A stretch of 64,000 nt of DNA from Pseudomonas sp. WS 5079 (GCF_012985465.1 NZ_JAAQWN010000006.1:400561-464560); one strand, 5' to 3'. Shown: positions 15,789-25,308, counted from the first letter of the stretch. The notes: generated from the letters alone by a model not told the origin. Numbers and translations are program-made.

Positions 15789-16988
15789 ATGTCTGATTCC
15801 ACCTGCTCGCCCGTCCTCGATGGCCCAGCCAAACGCCAGTATTTTTCCCGCTTCATCCTGATCACCTGCATTTCCCTGATCAGTTTCTTCCCGATCAATA
15901 TCCTGCTGCCTTCATTTCCGGCCCTCGCCGCCAGGTTCGACACGCCCAGCGCCAATGTCGCGCTGTCCATCAGCCTGTTTACCCTGGTCTTTTCGGTCTC
16001 CCAACTGATCGCCGGCCCACTCTCGGATAAATGGGGGCGCAAGGAAGTCCTGCTTGGCTGCATCACACTGTCGATCCTGGGGGCGATAGGCTGCACGCTG
16101 GCACCGGACTACCTGACCTTCCTGCTGTTTCGCAGCGTGCAGGCCATGGGCTGTGGCTTCTTCGTGCTGGGCCACGCCCTGGTGGAAGACCTGTTCGAGG
16201 AGCAGGACCGGGCTCGCGTGCGCCTGTATTACATGACCCTGAGCGGCTCGTTCGTCGCCCTTTCGCCGCTGATCGGCTCCTGGCTGCAAACCACCTTTGA
16301 CTGGCAAGGCAGCTTCTACGGGTTCGCGGTGATGGCATTGGGCATGTTGATCCATGCGCTGTGCATCCTGCCCACCAAGTCCGCCAGCCCCCATCGCGCA
16401 TCGGTGTCGATCATTGCCACGTTGAAAGCCGTGGCCGGCAACCGGGACTTCCTGCGCTACTGGTGGATCGCCGCACTGGTGTTCGCCTGCTACTTCGCCT
16501 TGATCAGCGTCACACCCCTGATGTTCATGGATGGGCTGAAACTGTCCGAATACCAGTACGCCCTGGTGCTGATGGTCTACGGCGTGGCCTATCTGCTGGG
16601 CGGCATGGTGGCCTCGTTTCTGCAAAAACGCATCTCGCTGGCCCGGCAAATCAATATCGGCCTGGGGTTACTGCTGGTGGCCGGTGTGCTACTGATGCTG
16701 ATCGTCAGCCTTGACGCCATCACCACCATAACCCTGCTGATCCCGATGCTGATCAGCGCCCTGGCCGTGACCCTGGTGCGCCCGGCGGCCATTTCGGCGG
16801 CGATGCTGTTGTTCTCAAGCAGCGCGGGCACGGCCGCCTCGGCGGGCAACAGCATCATGTTCCTGACGGCCGCCATCAGCAGCGCAGCCCTTGCGCAAAC
16901 CGGAACGCATTTGCTGATGACCATTGCCGCAAGCTTTATCGTCTTCAGCCTCTGGGGCTGGCTGACAAATACGAGGGTCGGGCGATAA
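15789..16988 (+). CDS. MFS transporter, Bcr/CflA-like drug or metabolite exporter
   Basis: A 399-residue inner-membrane protein with about 12 hydrophobic segments. The loop 2-3 motif A of the drug:H+ antiporter 1 family is present as GPLSDKWGRKEVLLG near residues 78-92, after the Bcr-like start INILLPSFPAL. The substrate cannot be read from sequence; Bcr/CflA members export chloramphenicol, bicyclomycin, purines or siderophore-like compounds. It stands alone between rlmI and ilvD, on the same strand, with no visible regulator gene beside it. A 133-base region between the REP element and the start is AT-rich and probably contains its promoter. Confidence 0.85.
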   Translation: MSDSTCSPVLDGPAKRQYFSRFILITCISLISFFPINILLPSFPALAARFDTPSANVALSISLFTLVFSVSQLIAGPLSDKWGRKEVLLGCITLSILGAIGCTLAPDYLTFLLFRSVQAMGCGFFVLGHALVEDLFEEQDRARVRLYYMTLSGSFVALSPLIGSWLQTTFDWQGSFYGFAVMALGMLIHALCILPTKSASPHRASVSIIATLKAVAGNRDFLRYWWIAALVFACYFALISVTPLMFMDGLKLSEYQYALVLMVYGVAYLLGGMVASFLQKRISLARQINIGLGLLLVAGVLLMLIVSLDAITTITLLIPMLISALAVTLVRPAAISAAMLLFSSSAGTAASAGNSIMFLTAAISSAALAQTGTHLLMTIAASFIVFSLWGWLTNTRVGR

Positions 16989-17216
16989 AGCCCCGGGACA
17001 TGCTTCTCGCCATTCCCTCCCGACGCCAGCGGTGTAGAATCGACCCTATTCATCGCCAGTCATCCCCCGGCGGGTTTATGAGCTCAAGGCCAATGCGCAC
17101 GGCGATCCCGTAACGTTTGCGGCAACTTCCGGACACACGGCTATTTCTGAGTGTTCCAGACGTCAATAGAAGCTCACTCCCCTATTTAGTACCTGATTAG
17201 CCGCCCGGAGTGCTCC

Positions 17217-19058
17217 ATGCCAGATTACCGCTCGAAAACATCCACCCATGGCCGCAACATGGCCGGCGCCCGCGCACTGTGGCGTGCCACGGGGATGAAA
17301 GATGACGACTTCAAGAAGCCGATCATCGCGATTGCCAACTCGTTCACCCAGTTCGTACCGGGCCACGTCCACCTCAAGGACCTGGGCCAACTGGTCGCCC
17401 GCGAGATCGAACGTGCTGGCGGCGTAGCAAAAGAATTCAACACCATTGCCGTGGATGACGGCATCGCCATGGGCCATGACGGCATGCTGTATTCCCTGCC
17501 GAGCCGCGAGATCATCGCCGACTCCGTGGAGTACATGGTCAACGCCCACTGCGCCGACGCCATCGTCTGCATCTCCAACTGCGACAAGATCACCCCCGGC
17601 ATGCTGATGGCCTCCCTGCGCCTGAACATCCCGGTGATCTTCGTCTCCGGCGGTCCGATGGAAGCCGGCAAGACCAAACTCGCCTCCCACGGCCTGGACC
17701 TGGTGGACGCCATGGTCATCGCCGCCGATTCCAGCGCTTCTGACGAGAAAGTCGCGGAATACGAGCGTAGCGCCTGCCCGACCTGCGGTTCGTGCTCCGG
17801 CATGTTCACCGCCAACTCGATGAACTGCCTGGTGGAAGCCCTGGGCCTGGCCTTGCCGGGCAACGGTTCGACACTGGCCACCCACAGCGACCGCGAGCAG
17901 CTGTTCCTGCAGGCCGGCCGCACCATCGTCGAACTGTGCAAGCGTTACTACACCGACAACGACGAGTCGGTATTGCCACGCAATATCGCCAACTTCAAGG
18001 CGTTCGAAAACGCCATGACCCTGGATATCGCCATGGGCGGTTCCACCAACACCATCCTGCACTTGCTGGCCGCAGCGCAAGAAGCCGAGATCGACTTCGA
18101 CCTGCGCGACATCGACCGCCTGTCCCGCCACGTGCCGCAGTTGTGCAAGGTCGCGCCGAACATCCAGAAGTACCACATGGAAGACGTGCACCGCGCCGGC
18201 GGGATCTTCTCGATCCTAGGCTCCCTGGCCCGTGGCGGCCTGCTGCACACCGACCTGCCGACCGTGCACAGCACGTCCATGGCCGAGGGCATCGCCAAGT
18301 GGGATATCACCCAGACTGACGACGAAGCCGTGCACACCTTCTTCAAGGCCGGCCCGGCCGGCATCCCGACCCAGACGGCCTTCAGCCAGTCGACCCGTTG
18401 GGACACCCTGGACGACGACCGTGAAAACGGCTGCATCCGCAGTGTCGAACACGCGTACTCGCAAGAAGGCGGCCTGGCCGTGCTCTACGGCAACATCGCC
18501 CTCGACGGCTGTGTGGTGAAGACCGCTGGCGTGGATGAGTCGATCCACGTGTTCGAGGGTCGCGCCAAGATCTACGAAAGCCAGGACAGCTCGGTGCGCG
18601 GCATCCTCGCCGACGAAGTGAAAGAAGGCGACATCGTGATCATCCGCTACGAAGGCCCGAAAGGCGGCCCGGGTATGCAGGAAATGCTCTACCCGACCTC
18701 GTACCTGAAATCCAAGGGCCTGGGCAAAGCCTGTGCGCTGCTGACCGACGGGCGCTTCTCGGGCGGCACTTCGGGCCTGTCCATCGGCCATGCTTCGCCA
18801 GAAGCCGCTGCCGGTGGCGCGATTGGCCTGGTGCAGGATGGCGACAAGGTGCTGATCGACATTCCGAACCGCTCGATCAACCTGTTGATCAGCGACGAAG
18901 AACTGGCCGCACGCCGGGTCGAGCAGGACAAGAAAGGCTGGAAACCGGTGGAGAAGCGTCCGCGCAAAGTCACCACCGCCCTCAAGGCCTACGCCCTGCT
19001 GGCCACCAGTGCCGACAAGGGTGCGGTGCGTAACAAGGCCATGCTCGACGGCCTGTAA
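17217..19058 (+). CDS. ilvD: Dihydroxy-acid dehydratase
   Basis: IlvD dehydrates 2,3-dihydroxyisovalerate and the isoleucine analogue to 2-keto acids, the third common step of branched-chain amino acid synthesis. All 613 residues are present and the length matches the gammaproteobacterial form. Iron-sulfur cluster cysteines lie in CISNCDKITPG near 118-128 and CPTCGSCSGMFTANSMNCL near 188-206. The C-terminal domain has the LTDGRFSGGTSGLSIGH stretch near 515. A strong intrinsic terminator follows 12 bases after the stop. In the same window ilvA makes 2-ketobutyrate for the same pathway. Confidence 0.98.
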   Translation: MPDYRSKTSTHGRNMAGARALWRATGMKDDDFKKPIIAIANSFTQFVPGHVHLKDLGQLVAREIERAGGVAKEFNTIAVDDGIAMGHDGMLYSLPSREIIADSVEYMVNAHCADAIVCISNCDKITPGMLMASLRLNIPVIFVSGGPMEAGKTKLASHGLDLVDAMVIAADSSASDEKVAEYERSACPTCGSCSGMFTANSMNCLVEALGLALPGNGSTLATHSDREQLFLQAGRTIVELCKRYYTDNDESVLPRNIANFKAFENAMTLDIAMGGSTNTILHLLAAAQEAEIDFDLRDIDRLSRHVPQLCKVAPNIQKYHMEDVHRAGGIFSILGSLARGGLLHTDLPTVHSTSMAEGIAKWDITQTDDEAVHTFFKAGPAGIPTQTAFSQSTRWDTLDDDRENGCIRSVEHAYSQEGGLAVLYGNIALDGCVVKTAGVDESIHVFEGRAKIYESQDSSVRGILADEVKEGDIVIIRYEGPKGGPGMQEMLYPTSYLKSKGLGKACALLTDGRFSGGTSGLSIGHASPEAAAGGAIGLVQDGDKVLIDIPNRSINLLISDEELAARRVEQDKKGWKPVEKRPRKVTTALKAYALLATSADKGAVRNKAMLDGL

Positions 19059-19069
19059 GCCCCGCCCAT

Positions 19070-19102
19070 AAAAATGCCCCGCCACGTGCGGGGCATTTTT
19101 TT
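19070..19102 (+). terminator. Intrinsic terminator of ilvD
   Basis: The hairpin ATGCCCCGC-CACGT-GCGGGGCAT is preceded by an A-run and followed by seven T residues, so it could end transcription from either side. It lies just after the ilvD stop codon. Confidence 0.93.
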
Positions 19103-19136
19103 GCCTGCCTGAATTGCCAAACCACAGGAGATCAAA

Positions 19137-19223
19137 TGTAGGAGCTGGCTTGCCTGCGATCCAGGCGACTCGGTCTGCCTGCCACACCGCAGTGATGCCA
19201 TCGCAGGCAAGCCAGTTCCCACA
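19137..19223. repeat. REP inverted pair, GGAGCTGGCTTGCCTGCGAT type
   Basis: Arms TGTAGGAGCTGGCTTGCCTG and its near complement (one G/A change in the right arm, CCAGTTCCC) flank about 35 bases. It lies between the convergent ilvD and pchP genes. Confidence 0.88.
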
Positions 19224-19226
19224 GGG

Positions 19227-20285
19227 TTACTGGATTTCATCGGGCTTGACGATCACCCAGTTCTTGTCCGCCGTCACCGCCAGCCCTTCCTTGGCCTGGG
19301 CCGCCGCATGCTTGGCCATCATGCCGTTGAGCTGGGTCATGTACTTGTCCTTGCGGTTGATCCACAAGTGGATGCCACCCTTGGCCACGTCCACATCGTG
19401 AAACAGCATGTAGCCGTCGCTGGTAGGGGTGTCGCCGCCGACCAGTAGCGGTTTTTTCCACTCGTCGATGTAGGTGAGGATCGCCGCATGCTTGCCGGCC
19501 ATCCAGGTCGCCGGGGTCCACAGGTAGGGGGTCAGTTCCAGGCCGAGGTTGGCCTTTTCATCGTATTTGCCGGCGCTGATCTGCTTGCGGGCAGTGGTCA
19601 GCTCGCCAGTCTTGCGATCCTTGAGCAACAGGCTGACCCCGATGACATTCTGCGGCTTGACGTTGTAGCCGTACTTCGGATCGGAGGCGACCATGCGCAC
19701 CAGCTCTTCAGAGGCGGCGGTCATCACGTACACGTCGATGCCGTTTTCCATCAGTTTGTTGTACAGCTCGGTCTGGCCGGTGAAGATTTTCGGCGGTTGC
19801 ACCTCCATGTTCTTCACCACATCGCCTTCAAAGTAGGTGACCGGCACCGGTTTGCCGGAGGCCATCAACTCATCCACGTAACCCTTGAGTTCCTTGAGGG
19901 TAAAGCCTGAAAACACCTGGGCGACCCACGGGTAGCAGACCATGTCGTCCACTTCGCACAGGCGATAGTAGTAACTGAACAGACTTTCCTTGTGCTCGGC
20001 GGTGTCTTTGAACGGCATAAGCTTGAGCGATGGATCGAGACTGTCGCGGGTGATCAGGCCCTTGTTTTCCATGTACGGCAACAGCGACTCTTCGAGGTCG
20101 AAGCGGTAGCTGGTGTTGTCCATGTCGAACACCGCGTAATTGCCCTTGTTGGCGTTGGCCGCAATCATTTCATTGAGTTGCTTGGCGGCGGGTGCCGGCC
20201 AGTGCTTCAACTCGGTGGCGGCCATGACCTGGCTGGCAAGCCCGAGGCACAGCGCGGCGGCAAACAGTCTCGACGTGAGCTTCAT
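19227..20285 (-). CDS. pchP: Periplasmic HAD-type phosphorylcholine phosphatase
   Basis: A 352-residue secreted haloacid-dehalogenase-fold phosphatase. A signal peptide of about 22 residues ends QVMA-A. HAD motif I is Asp54-Met-Asp56-Asn-Thr followed by SYRFDLEESLLPYMENKG, which is the signature I know from PchP of P. aeruginosa, the enzyme that releases phosphate from phosphorylcholine derived from phosphatidylcholine. Motif II (VYVMTAASEE) and the C-terminal motif III/IV region with GGDTPTSDGYMLFH are present. In P. aeruginosa its expression follows choline and betaine; no choline genes are nearby here. It is transcribed divergently from tcyP. Confidence 0.85.
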   Translation of the reverse strand: MKLTSRLFAAALCLGLASQVMAATELKHWPAPAAKQLNEMIAANANKGNYAVFDMDNTSYRFDLEESLLPYMENKGLITRDSLDPSLKLMPFKDTAEHKESLFSYYYRLCEVDDMVCYPWVAQVFSGFTLKELKGYVDELMASGKPVPVTYFEGDVVKNMEVQPPKIFTGQTELYNKLMENGIDVYVMTAASEELVRMVASDPKYGYNVKPQNVIGVSLLLKDRKTGELTTARKQISAGKYDEKANLGLELTPYLWTPATWMAGKHAAILTYIDEWKKPLLVGGDTPTSDGYMLFHDVDVAKGGIHLWINRKDKYMTQLNGMMAKHAAAQAKEGLAVTADKNWVIVKPDEIQ

Positions 20286-20527
20286 GTGCGTTTTCTCCCT
20301 GAGTGAAAGACATCGACGCTAACAAATCCGTGTGACCGTTCCCGGCACCAGCACGACCGTCTGCGTCCTGAAACCGCCACCAGCATATGTCAGGGCGCCA
20401 GGCCCTTATTCCAAAAACGACAGTAGTCATTCCATAAAGGTATTAAATCAATATATTTCAAGCTGTTAGGCTTTCCGGTTCGCAGTCGCACGCTCAGGCG
20501 ACTGGCAGCCATTTACTTGGAGCTTCA

Positions 20528-21919
20528 ATGAATCTGCCGCTGATTCTCAATCTGCTGGTGTTCCTGGCCTTATTGCTAGGCCTGGCCCAAACCCGTCGCA
20601 CCCACTGGAGCCTGGCCAAGAAGGTCTTGCTGGCCCTGGTGCTCGGGGTGGTGTTTGGTGTGGTCCTGCACACCATCTACGGCGCCGGCCATCCGGTGCT
20701 CAAGGCCTCGATCAGTTGGTTCGACCTGGTGGGCAATGGTTATGTGCAGCTGTTGCAGATGATCGTGATCCCGCTGGTGTTCGCCTCGATCCTCAGCGCC
20801 GTGGCCCGCCTGCACAACGCCGCGTCCCTGGGCAAGATCAGCTTCCTGACCATCGGCACGCTGCTGTTCACCACCGCCATTGCGGCGCTGATCGGTATCG
20901 GCCTGACCAACCTGTTCGGCCTCACCGCCGAAGGCCTGGTGGCCGGCACCCAGGAACTGGCACGCCTGCAGGTGATCCAGAGTGACTACGCGGGCAAGGT
21001 CGCCGACCTGAATATCCCGCAGTTGCTTCTGTCGTTTATCCCGCAAAACCCGTTTGCCGACCTGGCCCGGGCCAAGCCGACGTCGATTATCAGTGTGGTG
21101 ATCTTCGCTGCGTTCCTGGGGGTTGCCGCGCTGCAACTGCTCAAGGACGATGTGGAAAAAGGCCAGAAGGTGCTGAACGCCATCGACACCCTGCAAGCCT
21201 GGGTGATGCGCCTGGTGCGCCTGGTGATGAAGCTGACTCCTTACGGGGTGCTGGCACTGATGACCAAAGTGGTCGCCAGTTCCAACCTGCAAGACATCAT
21301 CAAGCTCGGCAGTTTTGTGCTGGTGTCCTACCTGGCGCTGGGGCTGATGTTTGTGGTCCACGGCCTGCTGCTGTCGCTGGCCGGGATCAACCCGCTGCGC
21401 TTCTTTCGCAAAGTATGGCCGGTGCTGACTTTTGCCTTCACCAGCCGCTCCAGCGCGGCGAGCATCCCGCTGAGCATCGAGGCGCAGACCCGCCGCCTGG
21501 GCATCCCGCAGTCCATCGCCAGCTTCGCCGCCTCGTTCGGCGCGACGATTGGCCAGAACGGCTGTGCCGGCCTGTATCCGGCGATGCTGGCCGTGATGGT
21601 GGCGCCGACCGTGGGCATCAACCCGCTGGACCCGCTGTGGATCGCAACATTGGTGGCGATTGTGACCTTGAGTTCAGCCGGCGTGGCCGGTGTGGGCGGC
21701 GGTGCGACGTTTGCCGCGCTGATCGTGCTACCGGCCATGGGCTTGCCGGTGGCGTTGGTGGCGTTGCTGATTTCCGTGGAGCCGCTGATCGACATGGGCC
21801 GCACGGCGTTGAACGTGAATGGTTCGATGACCGCCGGGGCGATTACCAGCCAGATCATGCAGCAGACCGATAAAAAGCTGCTCGATGCCGATGAGCATGC
21901 TGAGTTGGCGCAGGCCTGA
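20528..21919 (+). CDS. tcyP: L-cystine symporter TcyP (DAACS family)
   Basis: A 463-residue inner-membrane symporter of the dicarboxylate/amino acid:cation family, about eight helices plus two hairpins. Typical stretches are LQMIVIPLVFASILSAVARL near residue 75, SSAASIPLSIEAQTRRLGIP near 310 (the serine-rich hairpin 1) and ASFGATIGQNGCAGLYPAML near 335. Its similarity is to TcyP/YdjN rather than GltP or DctA, so the likely substrate is L-cystine. Divergent from pchP, with a 242-base upstream region that should hold both promoters. A high-affinity role in sulfur supply is known for TcyP in E. coli and Bacillus. Confidence 0.88.
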   Translation: MNLPLILNLLVFLALLLGLAQTRRTHWSLAKKVLLALVLGVVFGVVLHTIYGAGHPVLKASISWFDLVGNGYVQLLQMIVIPLVFASILSAVARLHNAASLGKISFLTIGTLLFTTAIAALIGIGLTNLFGLTAEGLVAGTQELARLQVIQSDYAGKVADLNIPQLLLSFIPQNPFADLARAKPTSIISVVIFAAFLGVAALQLLKDDVEKGQKVLNAIDTLQAWVMRLVRLVMKLTPYGVLALMTKVVASSNLQDIIKLGSFVLVSYLALGLMFVVHGLLLSLAGINPLRFFRKVWPVLTFAFTSRSSAASIPLSIEAQTRRLGIPQSIASFAASFGATIGQNGCAGLYPAMLAVMVAPTVGINPLDPLWIATLVAIVTLSSAGVAGVGGGATFAALIVLPAMGLPVALVALLISVEPLIDMGRTALNVNGSMTAGAITSQIMQQTDKKLLDADEHAELAQA

Positions 21920-21925
21920 TAGAGC

Positions 21926-21984
21926 GCTATCGCCGGCAAGCCGGCTCCTACACGGTCCTGTAGGAGCCGGCTTGCCGGCGATGC
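21926..21984. repeat. REP inverted pair, GGAGCCGGCTTGCCGGCGAT type
   Basis: A compact element: two arms of about 26 bases with only about six bases between them. Its core is different from the other REP sequences in the window. It lies between the convergent tcyP and folA genes and touches the folA stop. Confidence 0.9.
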
Positions 21985-21986
21985 TT

Positions 21987-22499
21987 TTAGGCCTTTTCCC
22001 AGACTTCGAAGTTGTATGCCGGCTTGTCGCCTTCTGCCGGATTCTGCACATTCGACACCAGCGTCCACCGGTTCAAGTCAAACTCCGGAAACCACGCATC
22101 CCCCTGCGGGCTCAACGCAACCCGCGTCAGATACAGGCGATCCGCCTGCTCCAGCCCCTGCGCATACAGTTGCGCGCCGCCGATCAGCATCAGCTCATCC
22201 ACGCCCTGCTCCAGCGCCCAGGCCTCGGCCCGCTCAATTGCCGCATCGAGGGACGGAAAAACTTCCGCACCTTCGAGCACCAGATCGGTCTGACGGCTGA
22301 CCACTATGTTCAAGCGACCCGGCAACGGTCGACCCAGGGAGTCCCAGGTCTTGCGCCCCATAATGATCGGCTTGCCCAGGGTGGTGGCCTTGAAATATTT
22401 GAAATCCCCCGGCAAATGCCAGGGCATGCTGTTGTCGACGCCGATCACGCGGTTTTCACCGAGGGCTGCGATCAGGCTTAAAGGGAAAGTTTTTTTCAT
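21987..22499 (-). CDS. folA: Dihydrofolate reductase
   Basis: FolA reduces dihydrofolate with NADPH and supplies tetrahydrofolate, which ThyA (also in this window) converts back to dihydrofolate. The 170 residues carry the standard motifs: LIAALGENRVIGVDNSMPWHLPGDFKYFK near residues 8-36 with the active-site acid Asp32, GRKTWDSLGRPLPGR near 48-62, and the C-terminal GGAQLYAQGLEQADRLYLTRV near 107-127. It is a chromosomal trimethoprim-sensitive type by appearance. Divergent from the DUF2868 gene with a 69-base gap. Confidence 0.97.
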   Translation of the reverse strand: MKKTFPLSLIAALGENRVIGVDNSMPWHLPGDFKYFKATTLGKPIIMGRKTWDSLGRPLPGRLNIVVSRQTDLVLEGAEVFPSLDAAIERAEAWALEQGVDELMLIGGAQLYAQGLEQADRLYLTRVALSPQGDAWFPEFDLNRWTLVSNVQNPAEGDKPAYNFEVWEKA

Positions 22500-22568
22500 G
22501 GCGACGAGAATACCAGAGGCGCGGGCCAGCGGTTATGCTCCAGGCTCACTGACACAACAGGACGGCGC

Positions 22569-23948
22569 GTGACTGCTCTGAACCCCCTGCACACACTCTG
22601 GCTGACGGAAACCGTGCGCCTGCGTGAAGAACACGCCGGCCCCCTGGAAGACCAGGAAGCCAATCGCCTGGCCCGCAGCAGCGACGGCGACCTGCCGACG
22701 CGCATTCAAAACCGCGCGTTGTGGCTGGCCGAGCGTGACGGCCTGCGCGCCGCCCTGCTGCATTGGCTGCAAGGCGCACGCCTGGCGCTGATCGTGCTGA
22801 TGGTGCTGGCCATCGTCAGCGGCGCTGGCCTGGCCTTCGCCGCCCTGGGCAACGGCCTGGCCCCGGTCAATGTGTTCTGGGCCCTGGGCAGCCTGCTGGG
22901 CTTGAACCTGATCCTGCTGCTGAGCTGGGCCCTGGGCTTGCTGTTTGCCGGCGAACACAGCGCCAGCCTCGGCCGCCTGTGGTTGTGGCTCAGCGAAAAA
23001 CTCGCCCGCGATGCCAAGGCCGCGCAACTGGCGCCAGCGCTGTTGTTGCTGCTGCAACGCCATAAGCTCAACCGCTGGGCGGTGGGTGTGCTGGTCAATG
23101 GCCTGTGGCTGCTGGCACTGTGCAGCGCGCTGGTGATCCTGCTGACGCTGATGGCCACCCGGCGCTACGGGTTTGTCTGGGAAACCACCATCCTTGGCGC
23201 CGACACCTTTGTCAGCGTGACCCAGGCCCTGGGCAGCCTGCCCGCGCTGCTCGGTTTCAGCGTACCCAGCGTGGAGATGATCCGCGCCAGCGGCGATTCG
23301 GCGCTGAATATCGAGAGCGCCCGCCAGGCCTGGGCTGCGTGGCTGGTAGGGGTGTTGCTGGTTTATGGCTTGCTGCCAAGGCTGATCCTCGCCGTGCTGT
23401 GCCTATGGCGCTGGAAACGCGGGCGCGCAGCCTTGGGCCTGGACCTCAACCTGCCCGGCTACAGCCACTTGCGCGAAGCCTTGATGCCCAGCAGCGAACG
23501 CCTTGGCGTCAACGATGCCGCGCCGCCGCAGTTGCACCACGTCAGCGGCGGTGCCAGCGACCTGCACAGCGATGGCGCCCTGCTGGTGGCCATCGAACTG
23601 GACGACCAGCGCCCCTGGCCGCCCAAGTTGCCGGCCACGGTCAAGGACGCCGGCATCCTCGATAGCCGCGAATCGCGCCACAAACTGCTGGAGCAACTGA
23701 CCCGCTTCCCGCCGGCACGCCTGCTGATCGCCTGCGACCCACGCCGCTCGCCGGATCGCGGCAGCCTCGCGCTGATCGGCGAGCTGGCCCGCAGCGCCAG
23801 CGCTACCCGCGTCTGGCTGCTGCAAGCGCCACCGGGCCAGGCGCTGGATGCCGAGCGCCTCGGCGATTGGCACAGCGCGTTGCAGCAACTGGACTTGCCC
23901 TTCGCCGATTGCGCGCCGCTCACCTGGCTGGAGTCCGGTCATGACTAA
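22569..23948 (+). CDS. DUF2868 membrane protein, partner of the DUF3482 GTPase
   Basis: A 459-residue protein starting with GTG. Residues about 1-65 are hydrophilic, then come four strong hydrophobic segments (near 72-95, 100-125, 160-185 and 255-285), and a soluble C-terminal domain of about 165 residues. No enzymatic motif is visible to me. The end reads into the next gene: its stop overlaps the GTPase ATG by 8 bases, so the pair is translationally coupled. Pairing of DUF2868 with DUF3482 is a recurring arrangement in Proteobacteria as far as I know, but the job of the pair is not known to me. A membrane platform for the GTPase is a reasonable inference. Confidence 0.85.
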   Translation: MTALNPLHTLWLTETVRLREEHAGPLEDQEANRLARSSDGDLPTRIQNRALWLAERDGLRAALLHWLQGARLALIVLMVLAIVSGAGLAFAALGNGLAPVNVFWALGSLLGLNLILLLSWALGLLFAGEHSASLGRLWLWLSEKLARDAKAAQLAPALLLLLQRHKLNRWAVGVLVNGLWLLALCSALVILLTLMATRRYGFVWETTILGADTFVSVTQALGSLPALLGFSVPSVEMIRASGDSALNIESARQAWAAWLVGVLLVYGLLPRLILAVLCLWRWKRGRAALGLDLNLPGYSHLREALMPSSERLGVNDAAPPQLHHVSGGASDLHSDGALLVAIELDDQRPWPPKLPATVKDAGILDSRESRHKLLEQLTRFPPARLLIACDPRRSPDRGSLALIGELARSASATRVWLLQAPPGQALDAERLGDWHSALQQLDLPFADCAPLTWLESGHD

Positions 23949-25308
23949 ACCCCTGAAACTGGCGGTGGTCGGCCACACCAACGTCGGCAAGACCTCGCTG
24001 CTGCGCACCCTGACCCGAGACGTGGGCTTTGGCGAAGTGTCCCACCGCCCCAGCACCACCCGGCATGTCGAAGGTGCACGCTTGTCGGTCGACGGCGAAG
24101 CCTTGCTGGAGTTGTACGACACCCCAGGCCTGGAAGATGCCATCGCCCTGCTCGACTACCTCGAACGCCTCGACCGCCCCGGTGAACGCCTGGATGGCCC
24201 GGCGCGCCTGGCGCGTTTCCTCGAAGGCAGCGAAGCCCGCCAGCGCTTTGAGCAGGAGGCCAAGGTCTTGCGTCAGTTGCTGGCGTCCGACGCCGGCCTG
24301 TACGTGATTGACGCCCGGGAGCCGGTACTGGCCAAGTACCGCGACGAGCTGCAAGTGCTGGCCAGTTGCGGCAAACCGCTGCTGCCGGTGCTCAACTTTG
24401 TCAGCAGCGCCGAACACCGCGAGCCGGATTGGCGTGAAGCCCTGGCCCGCCTGGGCCTGCACGCGCTGGTGCGCTTTGACAGCGTGGCGCCCCCCGAAGA
24501 TGGCGAGCGGCGGTTGTATGAAAGCCTCGCCCTGTTGCTGGAAAGCTCGCGGCCACAGCTGGAACGGCTGATCCTCGACCAGGAAGCCCAGCGCCAGGCG
24601 CGCCAGCTAAGCGCCGCGCGCCTGATCGCCGAGCTGCTGATCGACTGCGCCGCGTGCCGGCGCAGCGTGGTCACCGAGGATGAACAGCAAGCCATCAGCG
24701 ATCTGCGCAAGGCCGTGCGCCAGCGCGAACAACGTTGCGTCGAGGCCCTGCTCAAACTCTACGGCTTCCGCCCGCAAGACGCTGCGGCCAGCGACCTGCC
24801 GTTGCTGGACGGGCGTTGGGGTGATGATTTGTTCAACCCCGAAACCCTCAAGCAACTGGGGGTGCGGGTCGGCGGCGGGATTGCCGCGGGGGCCGCCGCC
24901 GGGGCCGGTGTGGATTTGCTGGTGGGCGGCCTGACCCTGGGCGCAGCCGCCCTGGCCGGGGCGATTGCCGGCGGCGCGCTGCAAACCGCGCGCAGCTACG
25001 GCAGCCGTCTGCTGGGCAAGATCAAGGGCCAGCGCGAACTGACCGTGGATGACAGCGTGTTGCGCCTGTTGGCCCTGCGCCAGCGCCAGTTGCTCAAGGC
25101 CCTGAACCTGCGCGGGCATGCGGCGCTGCACAGCATCAAGGTCGACACCCCGCAGGACAAGAGCTGGCGCGAAGGCAAACTGCCCGACGCCTTGCACAAG
25201 GCGCGCGCCCATCCGCAATGGTCATCGCTCAACCCTCACCCAAGGTTGAGCCAGGCCGAGCGCCAGGAACAGATCGAGGCCCTGGCCCAACGCCTGGACG
25301 AGGCCTAG
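23941..25308 (+). CDS. DUF3482 GTPase with C-terminal glycine-rich hydrophobic region
   Basis: A 455-residue Era/Obg-like GTPase. The P-loop GHTNVGKTSLLRTL is at about residues 10-23, switch I has RPSTTRHVEG, the G3 motif is DTPG at about 60-63, and NFVS near 157-160 is in the position of NKxD but is not canonical. After a helical middle, residues about 310-365 form a glycine-rich hydrophobic stretch (GIAAGAAAGAGVDLLVGG then AALAGAIAGGAL), which suggests a membrane-inserting glycine zipper. The C-terminal 85 residues are charged. I chose the ATG at 23941 because the P-loop follows at the usual distance. Function unknown; a membrane-remodelling or stress GTPase is only a guess. Confidence 0.87.
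   Translation: MTKPLKLAVVGHTNVGKTSLLRTLTRDVGFGEVSHRPSTTRHVEGARLSVDGEALLELYDTPGLEDAIALLDYLERLDRPGERLDGPARLARFLEGSEARQRFEQEAKVLRQLLASDAGLYVIDAREPVLAKYRDELQVLASCGKPLLPVLNFVSSAEHREPDWREALARLGLHALVRFDSVAPPEDGERRLYESLALLLESSRPQLERLILDQEAQRQARQLSAARLIAELLIDCAACRRSVVTEDEQQAISDLRKAVRQREQRCVEALLKLYGFRPQDAAASDLPLLDGRWGDDLFNPETLKQLGVRVGGGIAAGAAAGAGVDLLVGGLTLGAAALAGAIAGGALQTARSYGSRLLGKIKGQRELTVDDSVLRLLALRQRQLLKALNLRGHAALHSIKVDTPQDKSWREGKLPDALHKARAHPQWSSLNPHPRLSQAERQEQIEALAQRLDEA

Noticed and set aside
16989..17216. Leader peptide or T-box-like control before ilvD
   Set aside because: No run of branched-chain codons and no convincing attenuator hairpin with T-run.
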